Shown: positions 1 to 7,272, counted from the stretch's first letter. The stretch is 13,025 bases of DNA from JAULZV01 sp032117135 (GCA_032117135.1 JAULZV010000026.1:1-13025); one strand, 5' to 3'. Notes: generated from the letters alone by a model not told the origin. Numbers and translations: made by a program.

Positions 1-119
1 CTGATGAAGAAATAAAAGAAATTCTTTCCTTCATCAACGACAGACCAAGAGAAGTTATTGATTTTAGAGTTCCGAGTGAGTATCATGTAGAATTATCAGG
101 TGTCCTGCTTCGGGGGTAG
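1..119 (+). CDS. Probable IS30-like transposase, C-terminal fragment (5' end outside window)
   Basis: An open frame enters from the left edge (first full codon at base 3) and ends at TAG 117-119, giving 38 residues. The visible peptide contains FINDRPREVIDFRVPSEY. This resembles the end of IS30-family/DDE integrase-core transposases, where an N-N/D-RPRK-x-LG-x-x-TP-x-E motif closes the catalytic domain. No catalytic residues are in view and no terminal inverted repeat could be identified in 120-226. It may instead be another rve-type integrase end. If it is an IS, its right end lies between 119 and the promoter at 212. Confidence 0.55.
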   Translation, partial: DEEIKEILSFINDRPREVIDFRVPSEYHVELSGVLLRG

Positions 120-211
120 TTGGAGGTGCGGGGTTTCGAGTATGTTTATACTATGTAATAGATGGGCTGTAAAGCTATTAATTTGAATGGATGCGAACCT
201 ATGTATGTATT

Positions 212-226
212 TGATATACTTTTGCT
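212..226 (+). promoter_or_regulatory. Extended -10 promoter, predicted leaderless, for the DUF5672 gene
   Basis: TGA at 212-214 precedes TATACT at 215-220. Six bases separate the box from ATG 227, so the expected transcription start falls on the A of the start codon. No Shine-Dalgarno sequence and no good -35 box at 17 bp spacing is visible. Confidence 0.65.
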
Positions 227-937
227 ATGAAAATTAAATTGCCTCGCGTCACGCTTATTGGAATTGATTGTGTAGATGTTGCACGAATACAAAAAGCACT
301 TGATATTTCTTCATCATGTATTGAGTTTGCTGATGTTAAATTACTTACATCACTTCCGACTCAGGATGCTCGTAAAGTAGAAATACAAAACTTGAATTCA
401 ATTGAATTGTATTCAGAATTTTGTATTAAAGATTTGGTCAAATACGTTTCGACTGATTTTGTGCTTATTGTGCAACATGACGGGTTTGTTCTTAATTCTG
501 ATGCTTGGGACGATTCTTTTATGGAATATGATTATGTGGGCGCTCCATGGTTTATTAAAGAAGATTTTTGGTTTAAAAAATTCAAATTTCCTGAGAGTCT
601 TCGACATACATCCGTAGTGGGTAATGGGGGATTTTGTTTACGAAGCAAAAAGTTTTTAGAAACATCTTCTCAATATGCACACGAGGGATTATTCCAAGAA
701 TATCAACCAGAGGATGTTGCGCTTTGTGTTCGATATCGAAAAGAAATGGAACGTGCAGGAATACGGTATGCTCCGACTGAGATTGCTCAAAAGTTCAGTC
801 TTGAAGGTCCACATGATACATATAGTTCGCAATTTGGATTTCACGGATTGCGATGGACAGATATTTCAAAGTGGATAGATACGCATCCGTCGTGGGGGAT
901 TGTGCAGAATCTCGATGTTGAGAGTCAAGGTCAGTAG
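227..937 (+). CDS. DUF5672 family, glycosyltransferase-like protein
   Basis: The 236-residue product matches my memory of the DUF5672 family, regarded as GT-A-like glycosyltransferases often found in surface polysaccharide loci. Visible landmarks are QHDGF (83-87) after a hydrophobic strand, WDDSFMEYDYVGAPW (94-108), VGNGGFCLRS (131-140), EDV (162-164) and FGFHG (203-207). These occur in the order and spacing of the family, and the length is near normal for a single domain. There is no signal peptide or TM segment, so it probably acts in the cytoplasm. Donor and acceptor cannot be read from the sequence. It stands alone, just downstream of a probable transposase end, and has its own leaderless-type promoter. 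It may have arrived with a mobile element, but base composition resembles the neighbours. Confidence 0.8.
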   Translation: MKIKLPRVTLIGIDCVDVARIQKALDISSSCIEFADVKLLTSLPTQDARKVEIQNLNSIELYSEFCIKDLVKYVSTDFVLIVQHDGFVLNSDAWDDSFMEYDYVGAPWFIKEDFWFKKFKFPESLRHTSVVGNGGFCLRSKKFLETSSQYAHEGLFQEYQPEDVALCVRYRKEMERAGIRYAPTEIAQKFSLEGPHDTYSSQFGFHGLRWTDISKWIDTHPSWGIVQNLDVESQGQ

Positions 938-982
938 TTAAAAGTAAGGTGTACTTATAAAGGTGTATGTATATATGAAAAA

Positions 983-1010
983 ACCGCGCTACGAAGAATC
1001 GTAACGCGGT
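983..1010 (-). terminator. Hairpin with U-tract on the minus strand
   Basis: ACCGCG (983-988) pairs with CGCGGT (1005-1010), and TACGA (990-994) with TCGTA (999-1003), around loop AGAA, with one C/A mismatch. Six A residues (978-983) lie on the left, so only a minus-strand transcript would have the hairpin followed by U6. On the plus strand the hairpin is followed by CGATAAAG, a poor terminator for the gene ending at 937. This suggests a minus-strand transcript coming from the GC-rich island. Confidence 0.5.
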
Positions 1011-1279
1011 CGATAAAGCGGGAGGGTGCCAACCTGTTGTGAGCTGGAAGGAAGTCCTTTCTACTTTGTGTGGTTTTATTTTTGAGTGAGTGGCCTTGTG
1101 GTGGCGCCGCGGAACATCAGGACGGGTCGTCCGTCTGAGGCGGTGGCGAGGCCGGGGCGATGGCGAACAAACAATGACGGCGGTGTGCGATGCGAGGCGA
1201 ACCTCGCGATGGGGCGGTCGTTTTCATGGTGCTTGCTTGTGGTTGGAACTCCGTGTCCACATTACGCCAGACCTCAGGG

Positions 1280-1329
1280 ATTGAGGGCAGGTACATAGAG
1301 TTATATAACTTCATGTATCTACCCTCAAT
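1280..1329. repeat. 50-base near-perfect palindrome
   Basis: Two 25-base arms match at 21 of 25 positions with no loop: ATTGAGGG at the left end mirrors CCCTCAAT at the right, and the centre AGTTATATAACT (1299-1310) is a perfect palindrome. Two of the four mismatches would be G-U pairs in RNA. It may be the foot of an RNA structure, a protein-binding site or the edge of a small mobile element. Confidence 0.7.
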
Positions 1330-1436
1330 TTCACTCATTACATAAAGAACTATTTTTAAATAATAGGACTTTCTAAATAAAAGTCAAGTGGTGCGGGTAA
1401 TGTTTGAATCTATATGTCGCTTTACACCCCAATCCT

Positions 1437-1453
1437 TGATACTATAAGACTAC
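1437..1453 (+). promoter_or_regulatory. Extended -10 promoter of the GH3 gene
   Basis: TGA (1437-1439) plus TACTAT (1440-1445) ends eight bases before ATG 1454, predicting a leader of 0-2 bases. This supports ATG 1454 over the internal Met codons 22 and 25. No Shine-Dalgarno is present. Confidence 0.55.
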
Positions 1454-3439
1454 ATGGATCCACAAAAATCCCAAAACATTTTTGGACGCATCATTCACCC
1501 AATCTCTACTCCTTTCATGCAATATATGAAGATCCCTTGGGTACGCAGGCTTTGTGTTGGATTTGTATTCCTGATCACTCTCGTATGCGGAGCTCTTGTT
1601 TTTATTTTGAATACTAGGCTATTTGATTCGCAACCTGTTTCGATGCTTGTCCCAGAGAACGCTCTGTATTTGGATGAATCACAACCTATCGATGCACGGG
1701 TTGCGGACTTACTGTCGTACATGACACTTCACGAAAAAGTTGGTCAAATGGCACTGGTCGAAAAATACAGCATCACTAATCTACATGATATCGCTCGATT
1801 TGGACTTGGAGGTATGCTCAGCGGATCAGGAGCAAAACCTGATGATAATACTGCGGCTGGTTGGAAACGTATGATTGAGCAGTATCAAATTCATGCTTCA
1901 CTCTCAAGACTCGGTATCCCTCTATTATATGGAGTGGATGCAGTGCATGGACATGCACATGTCCCTGATGCAACCGTCTTTCCGCATGCAATTGGACTTG
2001 GTGCTACGCGTAATTTTGAATTAGTCAAAAAGATTGCCAACGCTACCGCTGTCGAACTTGATGCAACTGGTGTGAACTGGAGTTTTTCTCCTACTCTCGA
2101 TATTCCGCAAGACATCAGATGGGGACGTACATACGAAGCTTTCTCTGATGATCCACAGCTTGTCGCCGAACTAGGAACTGCATATCTCGAAGGCCTGCAA
2201 CAATCAACAGATTCTTCGGACAAAAATATTTTTGTTCTTGGCACTCTCAAACATTTTGTTGGGCTTGGTGCTATGAAGTGGGGTACATCCGGAAATTCAA
2301 ATTACAAAATCGATCAAGGATACACTCCAGCAGATGAGACATTGCTTCGTGATGCATACCTCCCTCCATTTGAAAATGCAATCAATGCGGGTGCTCTGAG
2401 TATTATGATAGGACTTAATACATGGGGTGAAGACAAAATGGTACTTCAACAAACATTACTGACAGATCTTCTCAAAGAAGAACTTGGCTTCAAAGGATTT
2501 TTGGTTTCGGATTGGTATGGAGTGCACGAAGGTCGCAGACATACATTTCTTGCCACAGTGCAAGCGGTAAATGCAGGAGTGGATATGGTGATGCTTCCAT
2601 TTGATTATCAAACATTCGTTAGGGATTTGGTGTGGGCTAACAGACTTGGACTCGTGTCAGATGAGCGAATTGATGATGCAGTCTCAAGGATTTTGTATGC
2701 CAAGTTTGCTCTTGGACTTTTTGATAAAAATAATATTCAGACACCGCTCGATCGTATCGCGAATCCTGCGCATAAGGCACTTGCAAGAGAGGCTGTCTCG
2801 CAGTCACTTGTTCTTTTGAAAAATGAAAATTCTATTTTGCCCATATCGCCATCAACATCACATATTCGTGTTGCCGGAAGTGCTGCAGATAATATCGGTC
2901 GACAGATGGGTGCGTGGACTATTGAGTGGCAGGGTATTGATGGTAATTGGTCTTCCGATGCGACTTCTATTTTGGAAGGGATACGACTTGGCGTTAGTTC
3001 AGGGACTGAAGTGCAATATGACGAGCGAGCACAATTTGTTGGTGATGCACGCAGAGCGCAAATCGGTATTGTGGTGGTAGGTGAAAGACCGTATGCCGAA
3101 GGAGTTGGTGATACTCAGTACCCGACTCTCACTGGAGAAGACCTACAGGTCATCAAAGACATTCAATCGGTAAGTGAGCGGGTTGTGGTGGTGATCGTAT
3201 CAGGGCGTCCACTTCTTCTTGGTAACGATATCAATTCTTTTGATGCGCTTGTGGCTGCGTGGCTCCCTGGAAGCGAGGGTGGCGGAGTGGCTGATGTGCT
3301 CTTTGGAAGCAAACCATTTGTCGGAACACTCCCGTTGCCATGGCCTCGCTTTGCTGAGCAAATCCCGCTTACATCAGACGGTCAAACTGCTGATGGAGGT
3401 GAGGTTGCCTTTCCAAGGTATTTTGGGTTGTTTGAATAA
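1454..3439 (+). CDS. Membrane-anchored glycoside hydrolase family 3 (beta-glucosidase/glucan exohydrolase type)
   Basis: The 661-residue protein is a two-domain GH3 enzyme that would release terminal sugars from beta-linked glycans by a retaining mechanism. A hydrophobic segment at about 31-53 after RR suggests a type II anchor with the enzyme outside. The barrel domain shows DAVHGHAH (162-169), FSPTLDI (211-217), RWGRTYEAFSDDP (222-234), LKHF (265-268) and GFLVSDW (348-354), in which D353 is the expected nucleophile. The second domain starts near 440 and carries VVVGERPYAEG (540-550); E544 or E549 is the likely acid/base, by analogy with barley exohydrolase and ExoP. GSEGGGVADVLFG (606-618) closes the fold. 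It lacks the C-terminal fibronectin-like domain of longer GH3 enzymes. The substrate cannot be told; a cell-wall N-acetylglucosaminidase (NagZ) is less likely, because NagZ is single-domain and uses a His/Asp dyad. Confidence 0.9.
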   Translation: MDPQKSQNIFGRIIHPISTPFMQYMKIPWVRRLCVGFVFLITLVCGALVFILNTRLFDSQPVSMLVPENALYLDESQPIDARVADLLSYMTLHEKVGQMALVEKYSITNLHDIARFGLGGMLSGSGAKPDDNTAAGWKRMIEQYQIHASLSRLGIPLLYGVDAVHGHAHVPDATVFPHAIGLGATRNFELVKKIANATAVELDATGVNWSFSPTLDIPQDIRWGRTYEAFSDDPQLVAELGTAYLEGLQQSTDSSDKNIFVLGTLKHFVGLGAMKWGTSGNSNYKIDQGYTPADETLLRDAYLPPFENAINAGALSIMIGLNTWGEDKMVLQQTLLTDLLKEELGFKGFLVSDWYGVHEGRRHTFLATVQAVNAGVDMVMLPFDYQTFVRDLVWANRLGLVSDERIDDAVSRILYAKFALGLFDKNNIQTPLDRIANPAHKALAREAVSQSLVLLKNENSILPISPSTSHIRVAGSAADNIGRQMGAWTIEWQGIDGNWSSDATSILEGIRLGVSSGTEVQYDERAQFVGDARRAQIGIVVVGERPYAEGVGDTQYPTLTGEDLQVIKDIQSVSERVVVVIVSGRPLLLGNDINSFDALVAAWLPGSEGGGVADVLFGSKPFVGTLPLPWPRFAEQIPLTSDGQTADGGEVAFPRYFGLFE

Positions 3440-3479
3440 AATAGTTGATATGAATATATCGGGATGAGCTACATATTTT

Positions 3480-3494
3480 TGATACAATTACTAT
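3480..3494 (+). promoter_or_regulatory. Extended -10 promoter of the alpha/beta hydrolase gene
   Basis: TGA (3480-3482) and TACAAT (3483-3488) end six bases before ATG 3495, predicting transcription starting on the start codon. It would drive the two-gene unit 3495-5290. Confidence 0.65.
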
Positions 3495-4247
3495 ATGAAA
3501 GAATTATCTCTCAGCATAAAGTTGCGCAGTGGTGAGATACTCACTGCTCGAATAATCGAACCTGAGCATCCGTCTCGGTATGTATTGTTCTTACATGGTG
3601 GTTCAAAAACGATAGGCAAAGATCGTTTTATACAATGGCAAAAAGATTTGGGATCAGAAGGCATTGGGACTATTGCTTTTGATTATATTGGAGTCGGAGA
3701 GTCTGCTGGCGACATGTCGAAAGAATCCCTTTCAAAAAGAACCTCTGACACAATTGAAGTTGTCCAATGGATGTGCGAAAGGTACTCTGGTTCTGTATAT
3801 ACATTATGTGGAGTGAGCATGGGAGGATATATTGTTTTGGATGTGATAGAACGTATGCCCCAGAGCACTTTTGATAGTGTGATACTAATGGTACCAGCTG
3901 CGTATTCTGACGCAGCATATGATCTTAAATTTGATGAAACATTCAGTCTCGAACTGCGAAGGCCAGGAGGTTGGGCAGACTCATCATCTTTTAAGTGGCT
4001 CAAGGATTTTTCCGGTACCAAGCTGCTTATTGCCAGTGAGTATGACCAAGTTATTCCACAAGAAATCATAGATAAATATCGTACTGCTGGTGATAATGGA
4101 GGGTTATTTTATTTTTCCCAAATTAGTGGGGCACCTCATAATATTTTTAGTGCGCAAGAAGATAGTGAACGAATTATTGCAGATGCATACCGTGCTGTAA
4201 AAAATTTTTTGTTTTCTGGTGCGACTTTGCTTGAGAATCAAGGATAA
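3495..4247 (+). CDS. Alpha/beta hydrolase (serine aminopeptidase S33/esterase-like)
   Basis: A 250-residue cytoplasmic protein with no signal peptide. FLHGG (32-36) forms the oxyanion-hole loop, FDYIGVGES (62-70) follows, and GVSMGG (106-111) is the nucleophile elbow with S108. D184 in EYDQVIP and H215 in APHN complete a canonical Ser-Asp-His triad at normal spacing. The length suits the compact hydrolases with a minimal lid, often annotated as acyl-esterase/lysophospholipase-like. The substrate is unknown. The TAA stop at 4245-4247 shares its last base with the ATG of the methyltransferase gene, so the two are co-transcribed and likely translationally coupled; a shared pathway is not evident. 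Confidence 0.88.
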   Translation: MKELSLSIKLRSGEILTARIIEPEHPSRYVLFLHGGSKTIGKDRFIQWQKDLGSEGIGTIAFDYIGVGESAGDMSKESLSKRTSDTIEVVQWMCERYSGSVYTLCGVSMGGYIVLDVIERMPQSTFDSVILMVPAAYSDAAYDLKFDETFSLELRRPGGWADSSSFKWLKDFSGTKLLIASEYDQVIPQEIIDKYRTAGDNGGLFYFSQISGAPHNIFSAQEDSERIIADAYRAVKNFLFSGATLLENQG

Positions 4248-5290
4248 TGCATAATACCCCCATGTCCCATAATCCACTTCAACTCAAGCTTGCATATGTC
4301 CCTGGTCTTTTGGATATAGTGCGCGACGAAATCGCGCACTATATCTCACTTCCTACCCATGACGTCAAAAAAAACAGTATCTATCTGCCGGTACCTGATG
4401 AGCTCGATTGGGTATATACACTCAAGAGTGTTTCGAGAGTCTATCTTGTAAGGCAAGATCCTTCGTATCATCCAGTTCATATTTTTAAACATAAATCAAT
4501 TCTTGGAGATATTCTCGAAATTATTTTAGCTCAATCTCAAAAAGGAACATTCAAAACATTTTCTATTTCATGTGCCGGTGCACAAACTAAAGAAATAAAA
4601 AAAATTAAATCATACATCGAAGATACCTTTGGTCTAGAACTCAAACCTGAAGCAGACCTCAAAATACATATTGCCAAGACAGATGATATGTGGGAGGTCG
4701 GTGCGCAACTTACTCCGCGACCATTATCAACGAGATCATATCGCACGCAACATCTCCATGGTGCTATGGATGCGACTATTGCATACGCTCTTAATCAGAT
4801 GTGTAACATACAAGCTTCGTCGTCATATCTCAATGTGTGTTCAGGAAGTGGGACGCTTCTGCTCGAAGCCGCTCTCGCATCTCCAAGACCTCATACCCTC
4901 ATCGGCTTTGATACGCACAAACATAATCTTTCACTTTCGATTCAAAACATCAAAAAAGCCGGCTTACTCAAAAACATTAACATAAAAGAAGCTGACCTAT
5001 TTGATGATCCTGATTTTGGCATGTTTGATGTCATAACTTCTGATCTTCCGTTTGGAATGGTGATTTCTAAAGGGGAAGATCTCACTCGTCTGTATTCAAA
5101 ATTTATTGAATATGCCCAAAATCACCTCAACCCAGATGGAGTGATCGGAGTTTATACGAGTGAATTTGCGATGTTAGAAAAATTAATCACTGCATCTAAT
5201 CTGACGATTCGGAGCGAATGTAAAATAGATGTCATAACATCTCAAAAAAAATATTTGCCGACCAAAATTTTGATACTTGGATTTGCGTAA
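4247..5290 (+). CDS. THUMP-domain, UPF0020/RlmKL-type SAM-dependent RNA methyltransferase
   Basis: The 347-residue product looks like an RNA guanine-N2 methyltransferase of the RlmL/TrmN/Trm14 group. Residues about 60-155 fit a divergent THUMP RNA-binding domain. VGAQLTPRPLSTRSYR (151-166) then LHGAMDATIAYAL (170-182) match the linker RPL-x-x-R-x-YR typical of UPF0020 proteins. LNVCSGSGTLLLEAA (195-209) is SAM motif I, GFD (220-222) motif II, and DLPFG (266-270) the catalytic motif IV in place of the usual DPPYG. Target RNA (23S or tRNA) cannot be decided. AAGGA at 4240-4244 lies too close to ATG 4247 for a standard ribosome site, so reinitiation after the overlapping TAA is likelier; ATG 4262 is a second candidate start. 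A perfect 14-bp hairpin lies in codons 23-33. Confidence 0.85.
   Translation: MHNTPMSHNPLQLKLAYVPGLLDIVRDEIAHYISLPTHDVKKNSIYLPVPDELDWVYTLKSVSRVYLVRQDPSYHPVHIFKHKSILGDILEIILAQSQKGTFKTFSISCAGAQTKEIKKIKSYIEDTFGLELKPEADLKIHIAKTDDMWEVGAQLTPRPLSTRSYRTQHLHGAMDATIAYALNQMCNIQASSSYLNVCSGSGTLLLEAALASPRPHTLIGFDTHKHNLSLSIQNIKKAGLLKNINIKEADLFDDPDFGMFDVITSDLPFGMVISKGEDLTRLYSKFIEYAQNHLNPDGVIGVYTSEFAMLEKLITASNLTIRSECKIDVITSQKKYLPTKILILGFA
4313..4345 (+). repeat. Perfect 14-bp inverted repeat inside the methyltransferase gene
   Basis: GATATAGTGCGCGA (4313-4326), loop CGAAA (4327-4331), then its exact complement (4332-4345). It lies 67 bases inside the coding region. On mRNA it would be a stable hairpin near the start of translation. 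The encoded residues are in an N-terminal helix-like stretch with no evident sequence constraint that would demand a palindrome. Confidence 0.8.
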
Positions 5291-5298
5291 AACAGTTG

Positions 5299-5336
5299 TA
5301 CTCCAGACAAAATGAGTACCTATACTCCAGGCAAAA
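5299..5336 (+). repeat. Short direct repeat in the methyltransferase-oxidoreductase gap
   Basis: TACTCCAGACAAAA (5299-5312) recurs as TACTCCAGGCAAAA (5323-5336), 13 of 14 matching, with a period of 24 bases. It is followed by GTAC-act-GTAC near 5357-5367. Its position upstream of the FAD oxidoreductase gene allows a role as operator half-sites on one helix face. No clear leaderless-type promoter is seen here; TATTAT at 5371-5376 is a possible -10 box giving a roughly 14-base leader. Confidence 0.4.
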
Positions 5337-5395
5337 CATACATCCAGAGAGGTATGGTACACTGTACGAATATTATTTGGTAAACATACAGTATT

Positions 5396-6766
5396 ATGAT
5401 CCCTAATCATTCACCATGGATTAAACAACTTAATCGAACCCGACCTGCACTTGCACTTCAACATGATATTGAGACTGATGTAGTGATAGTTGGTGGAGGT
5501 ATTGCGGGTGTCACAAGTGCATTTTTTGCGTTGCGTGATACATCTAAAAAAGTAGTCTTGCTTGAAGGCGATCTTATTGCACATGGAGCAACAGGTCATA
5601 ACGCAGGACAACTGACAAGTTATTTTGAACGACCTTTTGCTGATATTGTGAACGAATTTGGTCTCGAACTTGCCATTAATGGACAACGATCCGTCGAGTC
5701 AGGCTGGTCGATTTTGGATCTGATTAGTGCCGAAACAAACCTCACCACTCCTTGTTATCGATTTACGGGATACGCTGGGATTTCTGAACTCGATCAAGTT
5801 CTCGGTCACCTCAAAAATAACGCCTATCGAGTTCAAGGAGGTCTTCAGTCAGAAGCAATTATGATTGCGCAAGAATGGAAAGATATACAGCATATTCCTG
5901 ATGAATATTCTCACTTGTATACTGTAGCTCCACAGGCTGATATTTTGGAATTGCTTGAAACACATAACTCTCAATACATCGCCTTGCTTGCATATCAAAA
6001 AGGATGTATGAACAGTGCACTTTTTACTGAAGAATTGATAGGGTATCTTCTTGCTACTTATCCAGATAGATTTTCTTTTTTTGAAAAAAGTCCAGTGAAG
6101 ACTATCCGACTCACGCAAGAATTGGGTGTACTAGAAATAGGAGAACATCGTGTTCGTGCTGCGCAGGTTATTTTGTGTACCAATGGTTTTGAGAATTTTG
6201 ATCTCATCAATGAGTCAGGTCCTTCTATTGATACTACATTTCATCAATCAGTAGCGGGAAGAATTGGATATATGTCGGGGTATGTTGAGCCACTTGATCA
6301 TTCTCCAACTGCAATTAGTTATTTTCCGAAGACACGTATTTCAAAAAATGATCCAACTGGAGAAAGTTATTTTTATCTCACAAGACGACCACATGAACAA
6401 AAAGGTGCTCAGGCTCATAATCTTGTATGTGTAGGAGGTCCTGACAAAGTATTACCTAATGGTGCAGATTATTCTCGAACAGACACTCATTCAGAAGAAA
6501 TCCAGCGCACGATCACTGATTTTGTAAAAGATAATTATGCCAAATATCCACATGAAGAAACCACTCTTTCTTTTTCATGGCATGGATTGATGGGGTATAC
6601 ACCAAACGGAATACGCCGAATTGGACATGAACCAAAGAATCCTATTTTGCTTTACAACTTGGGTTGCAATGGTGTCGGTATTCTTCCTTCGTTGTATGCA
6701 TCCCAAAAAATCGCTCGCCTTTTAAACGGTGAGACATGCGCACTGAGTATCTTTGATCCTCGGTAA
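5396..6766 (+). CDS. FAD-dependent oxidoreductase, DAO family (PuuB/glycine-oxidase-like)
   Basis: A 456-residue flavoenzyme of the D-amino-acid oxidase fold (PF01266). The dinucleotide-binding fold starts at DVVIVGGGIAG (28-38), with E57 at the end of the second strand for FAD ribose. GATGHNAGQLT (64-74) resembles the GASGRNGG loop of gamma-glutamylputrescine oxidase and related amine oxidases, and the extreme N-terminus HSPWIKQL also fits that group. The C-terminal FAD-contact region holds WHGLMGYTPNG followed by NLGCNGVGI near 423-429. Such enzymes oxidise a C-N bond of an amine or amino acid and reduce oxygen or a quinone. The substrate is not readable. No signal peptide. It starts 105 bases after the methyltransferase gene and ends 26 bases before the next gene, which has its own promoter. 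Confidence 0.88.
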   Translation: MIPNHSPWIKQLNRTRPALALQHDIETDVVIVGGGIAGVTSAFFALRDTSKKVVLLEGDLIAHGATGHNAGQLTSYFERPFADIVNEFGLELAINGQRSVESGWSILDLISAETNLTTPCYRFTGYAGISELDQVLGHLKNNAYRVQGGLQSEAIMIAQEWKDIQHIPDEYSHLYTVAPQADILELLETHNSQYIALLAYQKGCMNSALFTEELIGYLLATYPDRFSFFEKSPVKTIRLTQELGVLEIGEHRVRAAQVILCTNGFENFDLINESGPSIDTTFHQSVAGRIGYMSGYVEPLDHSPTAISYFPKTRISKNDPTGESYFYLTRRPHEQKGAQAHNLVCVGGPDKVLPNGADYSRTDTHSEEIQRTITDFVKDNYAKYPHEETTLSFSWHGLMGYTPNGIRRIGHEPKNPILLYNLGCNGVGILPSLYASQKIARLLNGETCALSIFDPR

Positions 6767-6777
6767 TAAGGGAGAGA

Positions 6778-6792
6778 TGATATACTTATACT
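6778..6792 (+). promoter_or_regulatory. Extended -10 promoter of the serine-rich protein gene
   Basis: TGA (6778-6780) and TATACT (6781-6786) end six bases before ATG 6793. A second TATACT (6787-6792) abuts the ATG but is too close to act as its -10 box. The promoter should also serve the M14 peptidase gene. Confidence 0.65.
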
Positions 6793-7269
6793 ATGAAAAA
6801 ATTCTTCACTGTCTTCTTTGTGGTGCTTGGGGTGATCTTTTCGATTATATTGATTGCCGGTGCGTATTTTTATGTAACTGATCCTTATAATCTAAAACCA
6901 TTATTTTTTGGCACGCCTTCATCTGAGAGTTCGTCATTTGAATCCAAAAAAACATCAAGCTCCTCTGACTCCTCTGACTCGTCAAAAACCTCAGACTCTT
7001 CAGACTCATCTGGATCATCTCAGACCACAAAATCTTCAGGGAACTCTGATTCGGCTGACTCATCAACCAGTAGTATTATTCTTTCTCCAGATCAACAACA
7101 AGCACTTGAAAACTTAGGTGTTGATCCTTCTCAAATACCATCGCAAATCACCTCCGAACAAGAAGAATGTTTTGTAGGGATTCTTGGACAAGTACGAGTT
7201 GATCAAATCAAAGCAGGTGCACAACCCACTGTTTCAGAATTTATAAGTGGCCGAAATTGCATGCAATAA
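6793..7269 (+). CDS. Anchored protein with serine-rich stalk and small two-cysteine C-terminal domain
   Basis: This 158-residue protein has three parts: a hydrophobic segment at 5-27 after MKK, a low-complexity Ser/Asp/Thr stalk at 42-94, and a C-terminal region at 95-158. The last begins with ILSPDQQQALENLGVDPSQI and ends in SGRNCMQ. C126 (in EEC) and C156 are the only cysteines and could form a disulfide if the domain lies outside. I recall similar short two-Cys C-terminal regions with an SPEQ-x-x-x-L-x-x-x-GVDP motif in other CPR proteins, but know no function. The stalk recalls SD-repeat linkers of Gram-positive surface proteins, without a sorting signal. It is separated by only three bases from the M14 peptidase gene, so the two products are probably made together. 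Confidence 0.8.
   Translation: MKKFFTVFFVVLGVIFSIILIAGAYFYVTDPYNLKPLFFGTPSSESSSFESKKTSSSSDSSDSSKTSDSSDSSGSSQTTKSSGNSDSADSSTSSIILSPDQQQALENLGVDPSQIPSQITSEQEECFVGILGQVRVDQIKAGAQPTVSEFISGRNCMQ
6916..7074 (+). repeat. Low-complexity Ser/Asp codon repeat
   Basis: Degenerate tandem TCN-GAY units (for example TCTGACTCC at 6963 onward) encode the Ser/Asp-rich stalk. Codon choice varies between units, so the array is not a freshly expanded identical repeat, but its length may differ between strains. Confidence 0.7.
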
Positions 7270-7272
7270 TTT

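Larger units (their letters stand above)
938..1453. other. 516-base gap with GC-rich structured island; candidate ncRNA locus
   Basis: No convincing protein gene is seen. Bases 1081-1260 hold 114 G/C of 180 (63%), against about 42% in the adjoining stretch 1381-1440. The island contains self-complementary segments: TCAG(g)ACGG/CCGTCTGA at 1117-1138, GCGAGG/CCTCGC with loop CGAA at 1192-1207, and CCGC (1107-1110) with GCGG (1140-1143). It sits between a minus-strand terminator-like hairpin (983-1010) and a long palindrome (1280-1329). I searched by eye for RNase P P4 motifs, the tmRNA end, SRP RNA and 6S features and found none. It could be an uncharacterised minus-strand RNA or a degenerate element. 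Bases 1330-1435 hold only the GH3 upstream region. Confidence 0.4.

Noticed and set aside
120..226. Possible tRNA-like GGGGTTTCGAG near 131-141
   Set aside because: No acceptor or anticodon stem partner and the T-loop consensus is not met.
1086..1298. Plus-strand frames of 64 and 70 codons in the same island
   Set aside because: Mutually overlapping in different frames with no recognisable motif; long frames are expected where stop codons are rare.
1117..1338. 73-codon minus-strand frame over the GC-rich island
   Set aside because: No ribosome site or leaderless promoter spacing, proline/arginine-rich low-similarity product, and its first codons are made by the palindrome. Likely chance in GC-rich sequence.
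1891..2250. 119-codon minus-strand frame inside the GH3 gene
   Set aside because: Mirror frame of a well-supported enzyme gene, no motif of its own.
6845..7066. Minus-strand and +2 frames across the serine-rich region
   Set aside because: Repetitive Ser/Asp codons keep other frames open; products are low-complexity.
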